Origin: Leuctra nigra | Taxonomy: Eukaryota > Arthropoda > Insecta > Plecoptera > Leuctridae | DNA length: 64,000 bases | Assembly (NCBI GenBank): GCA_934045905.1 | Contig: OW203768.1 | Location: 34,005,060-34,069,059, forward strand | Direction of reading: 5' to 3' | Part shown: positions 46,101 to 59,090 of the stretch, piece by piece | How the letters are laid out: the number at the start of each line of letters is the position of its first letter | Numbering within the stretch: the stretch's first letter is position 1 | Notes under the pieces: model-generated | Told to the model about the DNA's origin: nothing | The model's database searches: none | What the model saw: the letters and a program-made list of their open reading frames with translations, nothing else | Position numbers and translations under genes: made by a program

Positions 46101-46419
46101 AAGAAGAAGAAGAAGAAGAAGAAGAAGCAGATGAAAGCGGTGTAATTTCACGATTTTCACTGCCCTCTAGGTCGTAAAGGGCATGACCGGTTGTTGTCGC
46201 GTGATGTATATGTAGTCAGGTGGGCCATAGCTCAAAATTAAGACATTTCACAACAATGTGAGATTTTCCATTGCTGAGATCCAGTAGGCCGAAAATGCTA
46301 TGTTGTTGCTTACAGTAAAAGTAGTTGGTCTGCTCCTCAGTTTATATAGGCATTTACGGTATGTTGAGTGACTGTGAGTGTACGGTACGACTTGGCTGAG
46401 TGGAGCGACCGCTCCACTA
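43110..46419 (-). mobile_element. Composite-motif transposon family C, copy B (3.3 kb)
   Basis: In reverse order to copy A: a hairpin with arms of about 190 bp (43110-43305 and 44005-44200) around a 700 bp AT-rich loop, a linker homologous to 37085-37170, the tandem array at 44370-45960, (gaa)n at about 46087-46130, and the terminal palindrome gtggagcgaccgctccac (46400-46417). No transposase frame is visible, so it would depend on enzymes from elsewhere. Confidence 0.75.
44370..45960. repeat. About 118 bp satellite with CRE-, ETS- and YY1-like motifs
   Basis: The tgacgtca motif or close variants occur at about 44392, 44510, 44626, 44743, 44861, 44979, 45103 and 45222 (spacing 116-124 bp), then at 45385, 45511, 45668, 45811 and 45935 with less regular spacing. 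Most are followed directly by cttccggttt and then by aatggcggccgaaaata. Short frames here are repeat artefacts. Confidence 0.9.
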
Positions 46420-46449
46420 CATCAGCAGAGCAGCAGCTATTAATTCGCA

Positions 46450-46505
46450 TGCAATACGAAGGCTCACTTATCAACGCGTTAAACAGAGCGTTTTCCTCGT
46501 AAAAA
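46450..46505 (+). mobile_element. Family H transposon, 3' end fragment
   Basis: It contains gctcacttatcaacgcgtta and cagagcgttttcct, the terminal hairpin region of family H. Confidence 0.6.
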
Positions 46506-46852
46506 TAAAACAGATAGTTGAAGGGCACTGACTTCAGTAGAAACTAGACAAATGAAAACGGTTCCTGGTAAAACTATCAGTCATCATGTAACCAGATTCT
46601 AAACATATTCTAAATTATATGCATACAAATTAAAAGTGCATTGTTTGTGCATTCAGCTCGAAGTGCATCGGCCATCCATCAAGTTGTCCCAAGTTCAATT
46701 CAATTATCTCATTCCTAAGGATGCAAGATATTCTGGAACTATTTCGGGGCGGACACAGAGGACAGTAAGAAGATTCAAATTACTTGTTGTCGGTAGCTCA
46801 CTTTATACAGTAGGATTCTATACAATTTCTTGCCAATTTAAAAGGAAAAATG

Positions 46853-48540
46853 TCAGCGCCCCCAATGATAACCCCCGAGGCAAGCAACGCAATGAATGTT
46901 AGCGCCCCCAATGATAACCCCCGAGGCAAGCAACGCAATGAATGTCAGCGCTCCCAATGATAACCCCGAGGCAAGCAACGCAATGAATGTCAGCGCTCCC
47001 AATGATAACCCCGAGGCAAGCAACGCAATAAATGTCAGCGCCCCCAATGATAACCCCCGAGGCAAGCAACGCAATGAATGTTAGCGCCCCCAATGATAAC
47101 CCCCGAGGCAAGCAACGCAATGAATGTTAGCGCCCCCAATGATAACCCCCGAGGCAAGCAACGCAATGAATGTCAGCGCTCCCAATGATAACCCCGAGGC
47201 AAGCAACGCAATAAATGTCAGCGCCCCCAATGATAGCCCCGAGGCAAGCAACGCAATAAATGTCAGCGCCCCCAATGATAACCCCGAGGCAAGCAACGCA
47301 ATAAATGTCAGCGCCCCCAATGATAACCCCCGAGGCAAGCAACGCAATGAATGTCAGCGCTCCCAATGATAACCCCGAGGCAAGCAACGCAATGAATATC
47401 AGCGCCCCCAATGATAACCCCCGAGGCAAGCAACGCAATGAAAGTCATCGCCCCCAATGATAACCCCCGAGGCAAGCAACGCAATGAATGTCAGCGCCCC
47501 CAATGATAACCCCCGAAGCAAGCAACGCAATAAATGTCAGCGCCCCCAATGATAACCCCCGAGGCAAGCAACGCAATGAATGTCAGCGCCCCCAATGATA
47601 ACCCCGAGGCAAGCAACGCAATAAATGTCAGCGTCTCCAATGATTACCCCGAGGCAAGCAACGCAATAAATGTCAGCGCCCCCAATGATAACCCCCGAGG
47701 CAAGCAACGCAATAAAACTCAGCGCCCCCAATGATAACCCCCGAGTCAAGCAACGCAATGAATGTCAGCGCCCCCAATGATAACCCCCGAGGCAAGCAAC
47801 GCAATAAATGTCAGCGCCCCCAATGATAACCCCGAGGCAAGCAACGCAATGAAAGTCATCGCCCCCAATGATAACCCTCGAGGCAAGCAACGCAATGAAT
47901 GTCAGCGCCCCCAATGATAACCCCCGAGGCAAGCAACGCAATAAATGTCAGCGCCCCCAATGATAACCCCCGAGTCAAGCAACGCAATGAATGTCAGCGC
48001 CCCCAATGATAACCCCCGAGTCAAGCAACGCAATGAATGTCAGCGCCCCCAATGATAACCCCCGAGTCAAGCAACGCAATGAATGTCAGCGCCCCTAATG
48101 ATAACCCCCGAGGCAAGCAACGCAATGAATGTCAGCGCCCCCAATGATAACCCCGAGGCAAGCAACGCAATAAATGTCAGCGCACCCAATGATAACCCCC
48201 GAGGCAAGCAACGCAATAAATGTCAGCGCCCCCAATGATAACCCCGAGGCAAGCAACGCAATAAATGTCAGCGCCCCCAATGATAACCCCGAGTCAAGCA
48301 ACGCAATAAATGTCAGCGCCCCCAATGATAACCCCGAGGCAAGCAACGCAATAAATGTCAGCGCCCCCAATGATAACCCCGAGGCAAGCAACGCAATAAA
48401 TGTCAGCGCCCCCAATGATAACCCCGAGGCAAGCAACGCAATAAATGTCAGCGCCCCCAATGATAACCCCGAGTTAAGCAACGCAATAAATGTCAGCGCC
48501 CCCAATGATAACCCCCGAGGCAAGCAACGCAATAAATTTC
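46853..48540. repeat. 45/46 bp minisatellite, about 37 copies
   Basis: The unit runs cgcccccaatgataaccccc then gaggcaagcaacgcaatgaatgtcag. Units with one C fewer are 45 bp and divisible by three, so long frames appear on both strands (minus strand repeats LSLGALTFIALLASG). Variants such as gagtcaag and atgaaagtcatcg cluster, suggesting local amplification. Not a gene and not a CRISPR array, because there are no distinct spacers. Confidence 0.95.
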
Positions 48541-48647
48541 AGTCATTATTTCCATTATTTGAAAAGAAAATATATTTTATTTTTATTATTTCTAATTTTA
48601 TTTGTTTTTTTTGCATTTTTATGTAATAGTGCAGGTTCAAGTGTAGA

Positions 48648-49352
48648 AAAAATGCTTTCCGCTCGATTGGAGTGCCGAAATTGATTTTTTCATAATTATC
48701 GATTGTTTACATAATTCTTAATATTACCTGACGTGCCTTCAATTTTTTGGGTGGCCATCTTGGAAAATATGGCGGAAAACGTTCATTTTACAAATTATTT
48801 AATTGTTGGTAGAGTGAAGGTTGAAAAATTATGAAATAATTCACTAAAACTAACTCAAATATGGGGACTTGAAAAAAAAATACGCCGTGAACGAATTTTA
48901 TTTTTTCATTGTTGGAATTGACCAATCACGTTTCTGTGTTTTTTTGCTCTCAATTTATTATGAAACGCGTAGACTTAGACTAAAATATGTAGAATTAAAA
49001 TTTGTAGACAATTTCATTTTGAACAATATGCGTTTTAAAAAAAATTATGTTTTTTTATAAAAAAAACTTTTTTTTTTTAAATTTTTTTAAATTTTTTGTT
49101 TACGGCGTATTTTTTTTTTCAAGTCACTATATTTGAGTTAGTTTTAGTGAATTATTTCATAATGTTTCAATATTTCCTCTACCAACAATTAAATAATTTG
49201 TAAAATTTACGTTTTTCGTTCGTTTTCCGCCATATTTTCCAAGATGGCCACCAAAAAAATTGAAGGCACGTCAGGTAATATTAAGAATGATGTAAACAAT
49301 CGATAATTATGAAAAAATCAATTTCGGCACTCCAATCGAGCGGAATTACATT
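48648..49352. mobile_element. Fold-back element, about 245 bp arms
   Basis: Arms 48648-48895 (ttccgctcgattggagtgcc onward) and 49098-49352 (ending ggcactccaatcgagcggaa) are inverted repeats with small differences, around about 200 bp of AT-rich loop. It lies about 110 bp after the minisatellite. A YY1-like aagatggccacc/ggtggccatctt motif is in each arm. Confidence 0.88.
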
Positions 49353-51354
49353 TGCTCCCCTACTATAATTGTTTGTGGCATTATTTTTATTATTTCCAGA
49401 TATCTTCTTGATTTACGCAAAATGTAGGCTTCAAACTAATTCATTGTTAGCAATAGCTTTTAAAACTTATCAAATCAATTACTGAAGAAGTTGATTAAAG
49501 AAAGTCTATTAAAATCCTTAAATAATTTTTTATAAAATATATGTTACAAATTATATTACACTATAATATTCTTGAAGTTTTTTCGTTCAAACTCAAAAAA
49601 TTTAAGAAACGCATAGTTAAAATGCGTGAGAAATAATCTCTTACAAAATATGAAAAGACTGAATTTAGTTGGAGTTTGTCGCAACGTACTGACCGATAAG
49701 TTATTGTGCAATAAGTATTATATTGCACAAGTTACCAACTTTGTGATTTTAATTTCACAAATTCCAATTTATAAATAAAATTAAGTATTGTATTTAATGA
49801 TAATGGTTTGGTTTCAGAGATAACGGTAATTAGAACAAATTCTATAATAAAACTTAATATCAAGTTTTCCACCACACATTAAACTTTTACTTTAATTGCA
49901 TAGCTTCAATGTTCTCGAGTTAATCGCTCTCTTGTGTCTTAGTAAAATTAACTACTTACTGCTTATAAAAATCCGACTCAAAAGTATTCAACATTTAGAT
50001 TCGCAATGCATGAAAATCAATGCAAAGTGTATTCTAGAATTTTTACACATGAGGAAAATCGCATTGAGCAAAATCGCATTACCAATATTAGGTAATAATT
50101 AAATCAGACAGGGAGCAAGTTGGCTCAGGGATAAACATCCTTTCTGACTGAGGATTTTCGTGGTCCCCCTCAGTCTAGAGGCAATGCTGGGCAAGTTCCC
50201 TTCTAACAGGCCATCGCCGCATCTTTTCAACTAAATACCTAAAATAAATATGGCAATTGCCTGAATTGAACTACATCCTAAATCTAAATTGGACCAATAA
50301 ATAATTTTAAACCCTCTCTTTGTTATTAAAATTAAAATTATTTTGACAAAACATAAGTAGTGTTCATTTATACTGATTATACTGATCCTGATCAGTAATG
50401 CCTACTGATCTCTATATTTGTAAATATTACTTTATTTACACAAATTTTTATTGATGACACAATTTAATAACATTACATTTTGTCATGCGTCATATGACTT
50501 ATCAACATGGGAATGAGTAAACAATAAAGTGGAACATTTTCAAACAAATACCTACACACCAAAAGATAATATAATTACAATTTTTTTATTGCTTGTCATA
50601 TTATTACTATATTTGCCTAACGTAATTGTTAAGTACTTTTGCAAAGCAGAACATAATGCTCACAAAAGGATCAATTCCTGGGAATTTAATTCGTTTAACA
50701 GCAAGTTGTCAAAATTCCACATGGGTAAAAAGTCAGCTTCCCATGTTTTCCAAGAATGTGAACTTTTTGTGTGAATTCTGTCCCTTTTCTCTGTTGGTAT
50801 AGTAGGTATTTAATCCTTGTACACTAATTGTTCCCGTGCTCGCTGGTACACGACAATAAACAAAAGCATCCTCCTCATCTGCTCTAAGAACAACTAATTC
50901 CATTACGCCATGTTTTCTTGTCATGCTTTCAGTTTCCACGTAAACCCGCTGCAGTTGTGTAATAAATGAGATGACTTTGAAAATCACTACTAGAGTGGAA
51001 TTGTAGGTAAAGTGCTTTACTAATGGCAGCAAAGTCATTGACTACTAAAAATACCATAGTTTTTCATGAGGCATAAAAAAGTGTCTTGTGTGTTTAATGT
51101 AAGATTCCTGAAATGCACTTTTCAAGGAGATAAATAGTTTGTTAATAGATGTAGATGCCATGTGAAATTAAATTGAATTTGATTTTGAAAGTAGCGTGTT
51201 GTTTTGGGATTTTTTGACCTGGTTTAAAATTTACTAACAAAAACATGTACCTAAACATTTTTAAACTTTCCTTTACCAGATTCTCATGACAACACTCAAA
51301 TTGTAATTGTGTAAATAAACATATTTTTGAATACAGGAAGGTAAACATTTACGA
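49353..51354. other. AT-rich region with one SINE fragment
   Basis: A SINE core lies at 50108-50225 (gttggctcaggg, ccctcagtctagaggcaatg, aacaggccatcgccgc). Otherwise no gene is recognised. Confidence 0.5.
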
Positions 51355-51480
51355 GAACGCTGGGTGGCTTGCTATTTTATCACATTCCGGAGGCACGAGT
51401 TTGAATCCCACTGACGACAGTCCTGATTGTGGTATTCCGTGATTTCCCTCGTGATTTCCTTCCCACAATACTTTCAGCCT
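51355..51480 (+). mobile_element. tRNA-SINE fragment
   Basis: B-box-like gagtttgaatccc, then gtggtattccgtgatttccc and ccttcccac, as in the copy at 37651. Confidence 0.6.
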
Positions 51481-54400
51481 TCTACTTTAGATATCATACA
51501 GCAAACATCCTGAAAAATATTCACACATACAACATAATTTCTATAAGCTGTCGAGTCGTCTAGAAATAAAAATGCCAATTTTGCATGGATCTTATTTATT
51601 TATTCCGTATACTAACAGAAACAAGAAGGACAGAATGAATCTAAGTAAAATGACACAATTTATTTCTGGGGCATTGAACATGTATACGTAGGCAAGGTCT
51701 ACACCACTTAGAATCAAGAAAAGCAAAACTATTTTTACCGCCCTTAAAGCCGACTACTGAAAAATTAAAAGCGTCAAATCGCAAATACTTATACCCCAAG
51801 ATAATCTACTTTTTTATGTAGAATATCATCTCTCGCAATTATAGGTACTGTTCCTAAATGTACGTCAAAAGTATAAATTATCACGTCAATAATGGTGGTA
51901 CCTACATGACGACGTCTGGCGGTCCTCAGAGTGTCCATACCGTGAAATAATCGTATTTGTATCACCTTTTGGGTCGTACCAGAGGTCATAATAACTCAGT
52001 GCGTGGCATTTATTCGTATAGAATTCTGTTGCGTGAAAATACCTCGCCATTATCCCATGAAAACAAATTTACATCTAATTGCAGAAAAGAGCGTTTGACA
52101 CCACAATTGCAAAAAATCCAATCTATTTTTAATTCCATCGGAATCTAAAATCTAAATCTAAACTCTCGACATACACTCTGACACATTTCAAAACGTCTGA
52201 CAGCCAAACGAATGCTTAACAATTAGATATACATTGTTGTCGGTCCGGCAAAATCTTGTTGCTTTATTTGCTACGACCTAACAATTTCGACTTACTAATG
52301 GTCGTTTGTATGTACTACATGGACACATTCTGTAATCAACGAACTATGTTCTAGTCCTATTCAAATCGCAATTGTAGTCGCGCCATAACCTAAAACACGG
52401 TCAAAAGAAGAACGCTCTTGTAAGACATGTATGGAGGAATATTATTTACAAATGAAGCGAGCGAATCATGCAGCAAGGCTTCTGGACACGATGGGAAACA
52501 TTCTTATGTGACAGGTCGATCAAGAAACAAATGTTTGTTTAGTTAATGGAATTTTGGTTCCCACATGATTGTTACAATCAATATCAATCAACTACAAAAG
52601 ATGTTTCAAGCATTTTTGTAAATTGATAATAAACCTTTATTAACTCTTTCATGAATAGGTTTGTTAAAAATGATTACAGTGCCGCACATGATAATGCTAA
52701 ATGATGTGGCATCTGATTTTGCACAGACAATTGTTGTATATAGAAAGACAAGATTGTATTTTAAATTTATTCACAAATTATTACAAATAAAATATCATTG
52801 GGAATCCTGCTTATTTCCGGGGTTGAACTAATTTTTTACAAAAAAATGTACACACACTATACATAAAATAGTTCCTTATTTTTACATAATTGACATAATT
52901 TCCTGATGTATCAGGAAAATATTTACACATTTCATTTGTATGCATTTCTGTACCACATTAATCCACACAAAAACATGCCGTTTTAAGTTATTGTGTTACA
53001 CATTTTTTTATCTTGTAAAAAAGTCACAGATGTCTCTTGTTCCTTAAAAAGTATTTTTTAATTGTAAAAAGCTCCAATTATATCACAAGAAATGAAACCA
53101 TTTACCGTCTATTCCATTTAATGTATCACGTTGTAGCGAATCCTCCCGATCATCATCATTTCACCTTCACATGCGTGTTCCGATCTCCTATTCCATCACC
53201 AGCTGCCTCAGGCTCAAATCCCCATTCATTTGTCAAGATTTATCTTACACAATCCCAATCTGTCACTCAAATCTGTTTGAAAGTCGGTTCCAAAGCCCAT
53301 GTTCCAGATTTGCAGAATGCGCGATGATGGATGTTGTCAACGTAAGAGATTGTAACTCTGAAAGATGATAAAAGATGAAACGCCTCGCGTAGCTCAGGGC
53401 AAGGATAACGAGTCGTAGGAGATGAAGCGAGATTCAATAGCAGAACAGATACCAGGTCACACTGCCGAAACTGTTCATAGGTAAACGCTTACAACAAAGA
53501 GCTCATATTGGAACCTGTGCATACAATATATATAATGTTGAAGTTAAATGTTGTCGAGCCGTATCGTGACTATAGAATTGAGAAGTGACTCAAACTATAA
53601 CCAGGAAATAAGGATTGTAAGGAAAATCAGTGACATTTAATTTGATGATAACAGCCGCGTTTCGTTTTTTTATTAGAGCACATTTCAAAATATCAGCTTT
53701 GCGTGACGGGGAAATGTTCTTTTTTCTACCCTATCAAATATACAAATTTTCACTCACAATTAATTTGCAGGAAAATCGGTAAATTGGAAATCAGCGGCAT
53801 GTGATGTCATTTTTATGTCACCTAAATGATGTTTCCATGGCTACAATAAAATATGAAATCACTTTCGTGTATGTATAGGTGCAGGTCGTTTTCCCGACAA
53901 AATGTATACTGAATGAACATTTTGGTTATTGGGGCTGACAATGTTAGTTGTTCTAAATAATTGTTTTCAAACTCCTTTAAAAACGCATGTCAAACAAGTT
54001 CCAACAAAAAGGGTGGATAAATACGGGATGAGAGTGAGTAGAGTTGAGAGGAATTCAGAAAAATCCAATGTTCTCAAGAGATGAAAAATTGAATCTATTT
54101 AAAAAATATCAATTTGATTTACAATACGTTTTCTTTTAATATAATTAAAAATTACGTACATTTCTATCAGAAAGTCACTTGAAAATTAGAGATTTCACTC
54201 AATCGGGGTTTCTTTACGTTTTTAGAACTAAAAAATTGTATAACCCCCGAAAATTAAGTCTGTTTTTAACTTGTAGATTGATACTTTTCCTTTTCTTAGT
54301 ACAGAAGCAATCTTTAATAAATGGTAGCGCGTTCACACTTTTCTTATTATTACCTGCAATTTTCGAGGAAATTGAATTTTCAAAATGTATGGCCAATTGA

Positions 54401-57400
54401 AACTTTATAACATAAACTGCAACAATTATTTGCTTCTATAATCACACAATAATCAATTCAGTTGGTAATAATTTACAACGTATTTAACACAATATCGCCT
54501 ATAATATTTTGATCTTTGGACGTTTATGGTCCATTATGTAGGAGCCTGGAACCGGTTGGCTTGCCACAGCGATTACGAATCTTCTGCTCGGTCTGAATCC
54601 TGCGCATCAGGATGGCTGCTGGATGGATATTTGACCTGACCATCTCGCACCGTCACCTTCGACCTCACTCGATAATTCCATCAGAGAAAGCATTCTCTTC
54701 CGAGAGATCAAGCAGAAGATGAACATTTCATTGATACTTTAATAGACACTTTGAATGTTTTTTGCTGTGGAAATAAAATTAGTTATGAATATGATTTTAT
54801 ACACTTGTAGTGAAACTGAAATAATTTTACCTCACGCATTGCTGCAGTTCACAAACAATTTATGTGAATAGCTATACTTGAGTTGGCCCAAATTGAAATT
54901 ACCTTTACCACTTCATCCTTTACAAAGATCAAATGTAGTAAAGATATCCCCCAATTAATTTATTTGTAATTTTTAAAGTTATTTGATATAGTTTGTTCAA
55001 GTTTCCCAGTCGGATCAAATACAGTTCTAACTTCTACTTGTAAACATACCAGTTCTAGGTAGGTATTTTAAATTGTAATGAAATTTCTCATCATTTCCTT
55101 GAAAAGTTTTAGAATTTAAACATATTATATCTTTTTGGTGTAACAAACCAATTATACCAATTAGTACCAATTATAGAGGATATTTCTCAAAAATGGTCTA
55201 TGTTTGAATAATACGATACTAAAGCACCTGTACAATTTCAGATTAATTGATTGATCGGCTATGAGCTGGGAAGTGCGTACAAAAAAGCCAAACAGAGAAA
55301 GTGCCGTAAAAAAACTACTCTTAACGTTCAAACGATCACTTAATTAAGAAATTGCGGTCATAATGAATAATATTTGATTAATTCCTGCTATGATTACACA
55401 CATTTCTTGCTTCCTTAACCGTAGCTAAGACCGCACTGTGTCCTACAAGCTTCTATCCCAATATGTAGAACGATTTGACCTTCCTGTCAGGAAGAAAAAT
55501 CACCCGACTACGTGCAAGGTCAAGAATGTGTAGCGATCTATCTTCTGACGTCTCACTTCGACCATCCTGGCCATTCAGGTCCAGATTCGGTTACACAATC
55601 TTCGTACCTGAGATGAGGCGTCAAATAACCAAATAAATGATCTAGTAGAAGGGATTTGAAGGTTCAATGAGAACCGCTTTTTAAGATTTTAAGGAATTTT
55701 CAGTACAACTAGTTAAATTCTGGAGATAGCTCGTTCTTTAATATCCTCATAACTTTGAAACAATTCAAAACATAATATTTTCGTTGAATCTTTCAGAACC
55801 CATTAGTTATAAAAAAATTCCTTGAAAACAACGTACTTATAAGTCGCCTGATTGAAAAGAACTAACCGCAATATTTGCAACACTTTTCATTCAAAATATG
55901 TATATGAAAAAAATCTTCTAAATGCAGTATGTATTTGTGCCTTAGCTCGACATAAATGTGACAATGAATATGATACTTTATTTCTTAGATATTGTATTTA
56001 TAAGTTGGTGGAACTCGACTCAACTCAGAAACTCTTTTGACATTTTAAATAATTTGATTGGTTTAAAAGTTAAGACACTAGTTTGGAATTATTGTCTCAA
56101 GTACCCTCGGTGTACTGTATAGGCTCTTAAATGAATATCGATCATAGATTAGTTAAAGACATTAATTTGCATACAGTTTACACATGTATCAGGCTAATTT
56201 CAGCGGTGCAGGAGCGACTCAAAGGAAAGATGCAGGTGTGTGAGGTCGATTAAATACGAGCATTTAGAACCATCTGAAATATATTAATTACTGTGTAATA
56301 AAATCAAGGACCACAGGCTTCCAAATATCTGCTACAGATGAATACTTCTGCGGTATGTGTAAAGTTCCTTTATGTGTTCGAAATTTGTTAGAGGATATTG
56401 CAATACCAATTTAAACCCGCATGAGCACATATAGGTAAAACAAAAAATAATGAGAATAAAAATATAAAAAAATCATAACTTTGGTTCACAACAGAATGTA
56501 TATTATAAATACTGAGCACTATGTTTTTTAATCCATCCAAATTTATAATCAAATGATGTTAATTATCAAAATGTTGAATTTAAGGTGATACAAGCGCTCG
56601 GTCATTTTAGAAAATTGAGAGAGAAAAATTGTTTCATAAGTCTGATTGTATGTGATTGTATATTAGTAGCACTTTTTCATTTTTGCTTTCGTGCCTTGTT
56701 TTAGGCGCCCGGTTATTCAACAAAACTATGAAATTTCCGATATGATTGGATACTAATTGCCTGAACCAATTGATCTCACATTTTTATCGTGATTAGCTTA
56801 GACTCAAACTTAGACAAACTTAGTTCACTTGGCACATATATAACATTAAATTTCATATGGCACCCAGCGATTGACAAAACAATATAAAAATTTTAACCAA
56901 AAAATCAACGAATTATTACTTATTAACAAAACAAAAAATTAAAAAAGGACGAAGTGATAACCCTAAGTGTGTCTATTTTCTAATTATGATTAAAATTTCA
57001 AATCATTTCGTCAATCCATTTTGTCTCTAATCGCATCCAAAAAGTGCCTGCATCAAGCGACAAATCGCTTGCGCTCGTCAACTCTTCAATAATAAACTTA
57101 CGCATGCAACACCCTAAAACAATGAGGCATCAAAGATCCAAGACGATCATTTTCTCTCGTTAATTGTATTTGTTCTCTTATATTTTTATAATTACATTTT
57201 AATATTACTCTACCTATAATGCAATTTTATTAATAAAATGGGCACACATTGCTCTGTTTTCAAGTACGACCTTCATGGCTATATCTTGTTTACTGACAGT
57301 CCATCTAACTTGACCACCTGATCTAGTGATGGATTATCTTCGTAAATGCCCTATTGTTTCTGATTGAAAGCCGCGATTTCTAATCTGTATATAGAAAACG

Positions 57401-57698
57401 TTTTCCTCCGAAATCCATCTCGGAATCACCCACACCATCATCATCACCCGATGATTATGGCAGGTCCGGGCGGTGCTGAGTGTCAAAATCACCTGTTTTC
57501 ACCGCAACGATTTCATACTCTCATCTCGACTGCTAACGATGGTGCTAACTGCTACATGCCAGTGACAGCCGCTTGGAACCAGATATATACCAATATAACG
57601 TGATCGCAATGCGAGGCGCGGTTACACTAGTCGTACAGCACATTTGTATCGGATGCTTCACAGTTTGACAGCTTTTTAAAAGCTCAAAATAAATATAA
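51481..57698. other. AT-rich region without recognised gene
   Basis: There are short frames only. A weak tRNA-like patch occurs at 53385-53460 (gcgtagctcaggg), and GC-richer blocks at 54520-54700 and 55400-55620 that could be conserved non-coding DNA or old repeats. (cat)n/His-codon rich DNA lies at 57430-57460. Confidence 0.4.
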
Positions 57699-57720
57699 AT
57701 TTTTGACCTAGGTCAAAAAT
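57699..57720. other. 22 bp perfect palindrome
   Basis: The sequence is atttttgaccta followed by its complement. The centre, TGACCTAGGTCA, is an everted pair of AGGTCA half-sites with no spacing, a form that nuclear receptors can bind. Function is speculation. Confidence 0.5.
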
Positions 57721-58894
57721 CCAATTTGAGTCTCATAAAACGGCTTTTCAGCATCTGAGGACTTCCCAAAGTGAAAAACGAACAAATAACGGACAATTAG
57801 CAAAAATGAGCTTTAAGTAAGATGGTTCTGAATGTTCTCTTTACAAAAACTGTTTAGAAGTATATAACACAATTAGGTAAATTAAATTTTTATAACGTAT
57901 TTATTTCACAATTTCAGCAGAAGTAAGGGAAACACGCGCTACGCAGCCTGTAAACATTGTCTTCATTGCAGTGATGCAAACTTTGTCTTTGTGGCTAAAG
58001 CTTTCGAACCCAATAATCGAAACCAATTCATAATTTGGACGAACCTAATTTGTTTTAGTATATCAACAATTCAGAGAATTGAATTTCGGACATTTCTGTT
58101 TGCACGTTGACAGATCTCAGATTAACATGTAAATAACGTAAATCGATGTTTTATGTCCAGTGAGTGATTCCATTTCATACCAGAGATTAATTTAAAATCA
58201 TCAGATATAATTTATCATTTGCCCCTCGACTGAGCGGAAAGGATAGAATAACATCAACCAAAATGTTTTGGGAACCCTCATATCGATATCTCCTGTGCAT
58301 TTTTTTTCTCCAAAATTTACTTTTTAATAGTCTAAATAATCCTAATAATTCCTTTCTAATTATGGAAAATAAATTATTTCATAAGGTTACAAATTATTGT
58401 GTTGTTCAGACCAATGACATTCCTCTAAATCACGTCTTCAAAACTTCCCAAATAAAAAATGTAAGGAAAAACGTGAAAAAATCTTTTGTAAGATCCAGGA
58501 TTGCAGTATTTAAATTCGTCTTGATTGGGATATTTCATCCTGTAGGTAATCATGCGACCTACAGAGAGAGTTCGGTTCACATAATATTTGAATCTTTTTC
58601 AGGACAAATGAAGTTAGAAGATTCAAATGTGTGAATCGAAACTGTCGACATTATATCTTAAATTAAACTACCTACAGGATGAAAATCCAGGATGAAGGAT
58701 CCTGTATCCACAATACAGGATCAAAATCGAACAGAGGATCTTCAGTAATTGAAGAATTCGACTATTCATATTCATATTTGTAGCTCTTTTGAAAAGGTCC
58801 AGAAAATTATATTTTAATACGATTAACAGATATGAAATCTGCTTTCGTGACTCCTAAAACAATTGAGAAAAGTGCCCATACGTTATGGTTTGCA
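57721..58894. other. AT-rich region without recognised gene
   Basis: An open frame at 58263-58634 has no recognisable domain. A short perfect hairpin (gatcctgtat/atacaggatc, 58698-58722) lies among scattered aggat repeats. Confidence 0.4.
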
Positions 58895-59090
58895 GTTACG
58901 GTTTAGATATGTCCGTCGACTGAGGGAAAGCAGGAATGACTGCCGTGGAAGTGGGCCCTTTGCCCCGCGTGTTGACTGAGTTCCGTGCCCCGACTAGTGT
59001 AACCGGGACGCGAACCGAGGCCCACATCTCTCTGTGTAGCGCACGACGGTCTCCGCCCACCTCAGCAATAATACTCCTCGTTACATATTC
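58895..59090 (-). mobile_element. tRNA-SINE, minus-strand copy
   Basis: On the minus strand, B-box-like ggttcgcgtccc is followed downstream by cattcctgctttccctcagt and cgac, the same body motif as in the copy at 37651. It is much more GC-rich than its surroundings. Confidence 0.6.

Noticed and set aside
46853..48532. Hydrophobic repeat protein on the minus strand
   Set aside because: Frames arise from repeat length; mixed unit lengths shift phase and both strands are equally open.
46853..48540. CRISPR-like array
   Set aside because: Units are tandem 45/46 bp repeats without unique spacers, in a eukaryotic context.
58263..58634. 123-codon plus-strand frame
   Set aside because: AT-rich composition and no recognisable feature; chance frame likely.
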